Positions 27,709-30,803 of a stretch of 30,803 nt of DNA are shown one piece after another. Position numbers and translations under genes: made by a program. Every line of letters starts with the position of its first letter. Position 1 is the stretch's first letter. Source of the DNA: a virus; IMG/VR virus record IMGVR_UViG_3300017917_003628, positions 1 through 30,803 of that record. The stretch is one strand, 5' to 3'. The notes beneath the pieces are model-generated. The model searched no databases, was not told the origin of the DNA, and saw only the letters and a list, made by a program, of their open reading frames with translations.

Positions 27709-28809
27709 TTATAAACTTGGTAATTCGTTGTAATCAATCACATCAGACATTACACCAATAACATAACTTGTTGATTCTGTTTCTTGTAGTGCTGATTGTT
27801 TTTTGCTTGTGTCACTATGCTTGTTGAACCAAGGAATTGGAGTAGTTTTAGGAGCAGGATCCCAGTACTTAATTCCAATATCCTTTAATGCTCCAACAGC
27901 AGTATAGTCAACAAAATCTTTTAGGATGTTGGCATTGAGACCAATAACTGGGCCTAACTTAAACAGATAAGTGGACCATTCTTTTTCTTCACGAATAACA
28001 TCTTTATATATCTGTATAACTTCTGCTTCACATTCTTTTGCGATTTTAGCAAAACGTGGATCTTCTTTAACTACTTGATTAATTAAAAATGCCGTCCAAC
28101 CTTTGTGTAGTAACTCATCTTGTAGGATAAGACTAATGATGTTGCCGTTGCCAATAAAGATCTTGTTTTCTACCATAGCTAGGCTTGTAGCAAATGATAC
28201 CATAAAACGGAATGCTTCTAACGCATAACTAGCATGTAGTGCCAGATAGATAGCTTTAATATGCACTTCTTCATCAATTTTTTCGCCAGCTTCAACTAGA
28301 CAATTAATCATGTGTAATTTATCATAATACGCACCTACACTACTTGCCATGTCGACTATCTCTTTAGTATCATGAATAGTGTTAAACACGTCTTTAGGTA
28401 CGTTATAGATATTGCGAATAATATGACTGTAACTGCGTGAATGAATATTTGTTTCAAAAAATGTCCAGTTATAAACTAGTGCTTCTAGTTCTGGTAGGCT
28501 TATGACTGGAGTAAAGATTTGACTTGGGCCGCGGCCTTGCAAACTGTCAAGAGCAGTTTGCCTAAGCAAGTTACTAGTGAAGATATGTTTAACTGCATCT
28601 GATGCATCCTTAAAGTCTTGTGCATCTTTGGTTAAGCTAACTTCTTCAGGTACCCAAAAGAACCCTCGTGCAGTTGTTTCAAAGTCTGCAATTTTTTTGT
28701 ATTTTACTTCTTCAAATCTTTGGATAGTAACCGGACCTGCAGGGTCCAAGAACATCTTACGATGAAGATAATCTGTCTTTGTGTTTAAGTTGTATTGTTG
28801 TCTTGACAT
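27709..28809 (-). CDS. nrdB: Class Ia ribonucleotide reductase beta subunit
   Basis: 366 aa; generates the tyrosyl radical for dNTP synthesis. It follows E. coli NrdB closely: Asp in LDSLQGRGP (E. coli Asp84), Glu in SYALEAFRF (Glu204), ELLH (Glu238, His241) and the radical Tyr in HSRSY (Tyr122). The helix with the second ligand pair reads FFETNIHSRSY, that is E-x-x-x-H where E. coli has E-x-x-H (SETIHSRSY), one extra residue between ligand Glu and His. The C-terminal end (YNELPSL) is the NrdA-docking tail. Order nrdA, iscU, iscA, nrdB, grx on one strand indicates joint expression. Confidence 0.96.
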   Translation of the reverse strand: MSRQQYNLNTKTDYLHRKMFLDPAGPVTIQRFEEVKYKKIADFETTARGFFWVPEEVSLTKDAQDFKDASDAVKHIFTSNLLRQTALDSLQGRGPSQIFTPVISLPELEALVYNWTFFETNIHSRSYSHIIRNIYNVPKDVFNTIHDTKEIVDMASSVGAYYDKLHMINCLVEAGEKIDEEVHIKAIYLALHASYALEAFRFMVSFATSLAMVENKIFIGNGNIISLILQDELLHKGWTAFLINQVVKEDPRFAKIAKECEAEVIQIYKDVIREEKEWSTYLFKLGPVIGLNANILKDFVDYTAVGALKDIGIKYWDPAPKTTPIPWFNKHSDTSKKQSALQETESTSYVIGVMSDVIDYNELPSL

Positions 28810-28820
28810 AATATATTATT

Positions 28821-29147
28821 TTATACTCTAAAACTTTCTCCGCAACCACAACGATCCTTTTCGTTGGGGTTTATAAAATCAAATCCTTCGTTTAATCCAT
28901 TTCTAACCCAATCTATAGTAAGTCCATTCATATAGACTAAACTTTTTGCATCTACTAAAACAGCAAACTCCGGTTGAGCAAAATTAGTCACTCCGGGTTC
29001 GGCAATATATTCATCTACATACTCTAAGGTGTAAGCTAAGCCGCTACATCCGGTAGTTTTAACTCCTATCCGAATTCCAATACCTTTACCTCGTTTCTCA
29101 AGCATTTGCTTGATTTTCTTTTTAGCTGTTTCGCTTACGGTAATCAT
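28821..29147 (-). CDS. iscA: A-type iron-sulfur carrier (IscA/ErpA-like)
   Basis: 108 aa. Conserved Cys set: KTTGCSGLAYTLEYVD (first Cys) and DRCGCGESFRV (C-G-C near the C-terminus), the family pattern for binding iron or Fe-S clusters and passing them to targets. Its start overlaps the end of iscU by 26 bases. It lies between nrdA and nrdB, an unusual place for Fe-S genes. Confidence 0.92.
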   Translation of the reverse strand: MITVSETAKKKIKQMLEKRGKGIGIRIGVKTTGCSGLAYTLEYVDEYIAEPGVTNFAQPEFAVLVDAKSLVYMNGLTIDWVRNGLNEGFDFINPNEKDRCGCGESFRV

Positions 29148-29499
29148 CTATTGCGGCTTTGATAGCATCTTCTGCAAGTATGCTACAATGTATTTTAACC
29201 GGTGGAAGGGCAAGTTCTTCAGCAATTGAGCTATTAGTAATTTCTCGTGCTTGGTCAAGCGTTTTTCCTTTAACCCACTCTGTGACAAGGCTTGAGCTTG
29301 CGATTGCACTTCCACATCCGTACGTTTTGAATTTGGCATCTGTAATTACTCCATCTTCTACTTTGATTTGCAGCTTCATTACATCGCCGCAAGCAGGTGC
29401 TCCTACCATACCTGTGCCAATACCTTCCTCGTCCTTATTAAAGCTACCTACGTTACGAGGATTCTCATAGTGATCAATAACTTTATCGGAATAACTCAT
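29122..29499 (-). CDS. iscU: Fe-S scaffold protein IscU
   Basis: 125 aa from the ATG at 29499, overlapping the nrdA stop (ATGA); this matches the family start (MxYSDKVIDHYENPRNVGSF). The three cluster ligands are present in GAPACGD, YGCGSAIA and KIHCSIL, with the partner-binding LPPVK (family LPPVK motif recognised by HscA/DnaK-type chaperones) intact. No cysteine desulfurase (iscS) is in the window, so sulfur would come from the host. The intact LPPVK motif is interesting beside a phage dnaK, but host HscA is the usual partner. Confidence 0.96.
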   Translation of the reverse strand: MSYSDKVIDHYENPRNVGSFNKDEEGIGTGMVGAPACGDVMKLQIKVEDGVITDAKFKTYGCGSAIASSSLVTEWVKGKTLDQAREITNSSIAEELALPPVKIHCSILAEDAIKAAIDDYRKRNS

Positions 29500-30803
29500 A
29501 GTTTGCATGCCTCACAGTCTTCTTCTACTTCTTCGTAGTGGAAGCCATTGACTTGAACACCATTTATCTGAGTTTGCTCAGGAGTTGGTTCGTCAACTGC
29601 CTTACTACCTTTCTTGTTGATTAAACTGTAATAAAATGTTTTAAGTCCCCACAACTGTGCTTGCATTAAGTTTTTAGCAATCAGTGTAGTTGGAACTTTT
29701 CGATCCGCAAAGTGTGCTGGATTGTAGAATGTATTAGTTGAAATACTTTGATCTACATAAGCAGCAATAATAGCAGATGTCTTTAAGTAGCCGACACAAT
29801 CTTTTTGTTCCCACATTAATTGATACTTGTTCTTGAGTTTATGATACTCAGGGACAACTTGTGTAAAGGAACCTGCTTTGCTTTCCTTAGTTGAAATAAG
29901 CGACATAGGCATTTCAATGCCATTAGTGCTGTTGATAACAACACTAGAACTTTCAACAGGGGCAACAGCCATTTGAGTAGCATTACGAACGCCATACTGC
30001 TTCATATCCTTACGTAGTGTTTCCCAGTCAAGTTCGGGTGTAAAGTCTGTTAACTCATTTACACCCTTACCACGTAGTTCCCAAGGGAATGTGCCTTGTC
30101 CATAACGTGTCTTATCGCTATGTAAACAAGCACCGCGTTCCTTAGCTAGTTCAACCGATGCCTCTGTTAGATAGTATGCTTGATGCTCCATCCAACTCTT
30201 TACATCAGCAAGAGCATCTTTCTCTCCATATTTTAAACCTCGCTTGGCATGCCAATATGCTAGGTTTGTAATACCGATACCTAGTGGTCTAATTTCATCA
30301 TTGCTTAATTTCGATTGGACAGATAAGAAGTCTTGATAATCCAGTATATTGTTAAGGGAGCGGTGAAGAATACGACAAGCCCTGCGCATATCTTCTGGAT
30401 TGCGGAATGCTCCCCAGTTGATAGATCCAAGAGTACACAAAGCGATACGACCAGCATCGTCATCAAGACGCTTGAAAGGCTTAGTTGGTAAAAGAATTTC
30501 ACAGCATAAGTTTGACTGATAAATCGTGTGGTACTCAGGATCAAATGGACCTTGGTTCATTACGTTATCAATAAACACAAGATATATGCGTCCTGTATCA
30601 GTTCTCTCCTTTAAAATACCACCTTTGAACACATCTTCTGCGTTCATTGTTTTCTTACGTAGGTCTTTACGTTTTTCGTATTTTACATACAGCTCTTCAA
30701 ATAGTTCTGTATTCTTATAGAAGGCTTCGTAAAGATCAGGTACTTCGTTAGGATCAAAGAAAGTAATATTTTCTTTGTTTTTAAAACGACGCCAAAAGAA
30801 CGC
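29496..30803 (-). CDS. nrdA: Class Ia ribonucleotide reductase alpha subunit, 3' part
   Basis: The reading frame is open from the right edge (30803) to a TGA at 29496, 435 residues, and is in frame with FFWRRFKNKENITFFDPNEV at the edge, so the gene continues beyond the window; the ATG at 30647 is internal. Catalytic features are intact: SNLCCEI (E. coli Asn437, Cys439, Glu441), the radical-transfer tyrosine pair in LKTFYYS, and the C-terminal CxxC tail (EDCEACKL) that reduces the active site. Converts ribonucleotides to deoxyribonucleotides with NrdB and glutaredoxin. Followed directly by iscU. Confidence 0.97.
   Translation of the reverse strand, partial: AFFWRRFKNKENITFFDPNEVPDLYEAFYKNTELFEELYVKYEKRKDLRKKTMNAEDVFKGGILKERTDTGRIYLVFIDNVMNQGPFDPEYHTIYQSNLCCEILLPTKPFKRLDDDAGRIALCTLGSINWGAFRNPEDMRRACRILHRSLNNILDYQDFLSVQSKLSNDEIRPLGIGITNLAYWHAKRGLKYGEKDALADVKSWMEHQAYYLTEASVELAKERGACLHSDKTRYGQGTFPWELRGKGVNELTDFTPELDWETLRKDMKQYGVRNATQMAVAPVESSSVVINSTNGIEMPMSLISTKESKAGSFTQVVPEYHKLKNKYQLMWEQKDCVGYLKTSAIIAAYVDQSISTNTFYNPAHFADRKVPTTLIAKNLMQAQLWGLKTFYYSLINKKGSKAVDEPTPEQTQINGVQVNGFHYEEVEEDCEACKL

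Noticed and set aside
29496-30647. NrdA starting at the ATG at 30647
   Set aside because: The same frame continues with NrdA-like sequence to the window edge, so that Met is internal and the gene is simply cut by the window.
1-30803. Integration or transposition genes
   Set aside because: No integrase, transposase or terminal inverted repeats were recognised; nothing supports an integrated prophage or insertion sequence here.

Overview
The window looks like part of a large marine myovirus-type phage genome, probably one infecting an alphaproteobacterium such as SAR11/Pelagibacter. This is inference. The DNA is AT-rich and tightly packed, with many ATGA or TAATG junctions. It carries typical phage cargo: ribonucleotide reductase, glutaredoxin, MazG, a DexA-like exonuclease, ribosomal protein bS21, ClpS, a SleB-type wall hydrolase, a PAAR-like tip protein and T4-late-like ATAAATA promoter motifs. 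No capsid, portal or terminase gene is present, so the phage call rests on cargo and architecture. A host clue is the tmRNA at the left edge, which has the circularly permuted two-piece layout of alphaproteobacterial ssrA. The presence of csgF/csgG-type curli genes also fits what is known of pelagimyophages.

Layout. 1-310 (minus): permuted ssrA. 319-745 (minus): five tiny overlapping genes, one membrane microprotein and four 22-34 residue proteins with many Lys/Arg and no acidic residue. 835-2152 (plus): six small genes, several membrane-anchored, the first and last being paralogues. 2158-2274: a structured intergenic element and a late-type promoter. 2296-4207 (plus): isocitrate lyase and a three-His-box desaturase. 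4197-13143 (minus): an eight-gene cell-surface operon with CsgF, CsgG, a curlin-repeat protein, a FecR-domain protein, a PA14-like/curlin adhesin, a tiny lipoprotein, a CHASE2 cyclase and a D,D-peptidase. 13224-15071: a large unknown with a possible nuclease motif. 15082-20306 (minus): bilin reductase, heme oxygenase, ClpS, Hsp20, DnaK, MazG, exonuclease and bS21. 20290-27456 (minus): mostly phage-specific unknowns, a probable -1 frameshift gene, a virion-type protein, the wall hydrolase, a glycosyltransferase, an Hc1-like protein and the PAAR-like protein. 27458-30803 (minus): glutaredoxin, NrdB, IscA, IscU and NrdA, which runs off the right edge.

How the parts may work together. Proteostasis genes (tmRNA, ClpS, DnaK, Hsp20) and translation (bS21) suggest control of host protein quality and ribosomes. 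RNR, glutaredoxin and MazG serve nucleotide supply. Heme oxygenase (iron release), IscU/IscA, the di-iron NrdB and the desaturase form a plausible iron-handling theme. Isocitrate lyase would push carbon into the glyoxylate bypass. The curli/FecR/cyclase operon looks like a secreted amyloid-type fibre or adhesin with its own membrane sensor. The signals that best merit follow-up are the A_AAA_AAG frameshift site with a 113-codon extension that has no ATG, GTG or TTG codon, the basic microprotein cluster, the permuted phage tmRNA, and the fibre-sensor operon.
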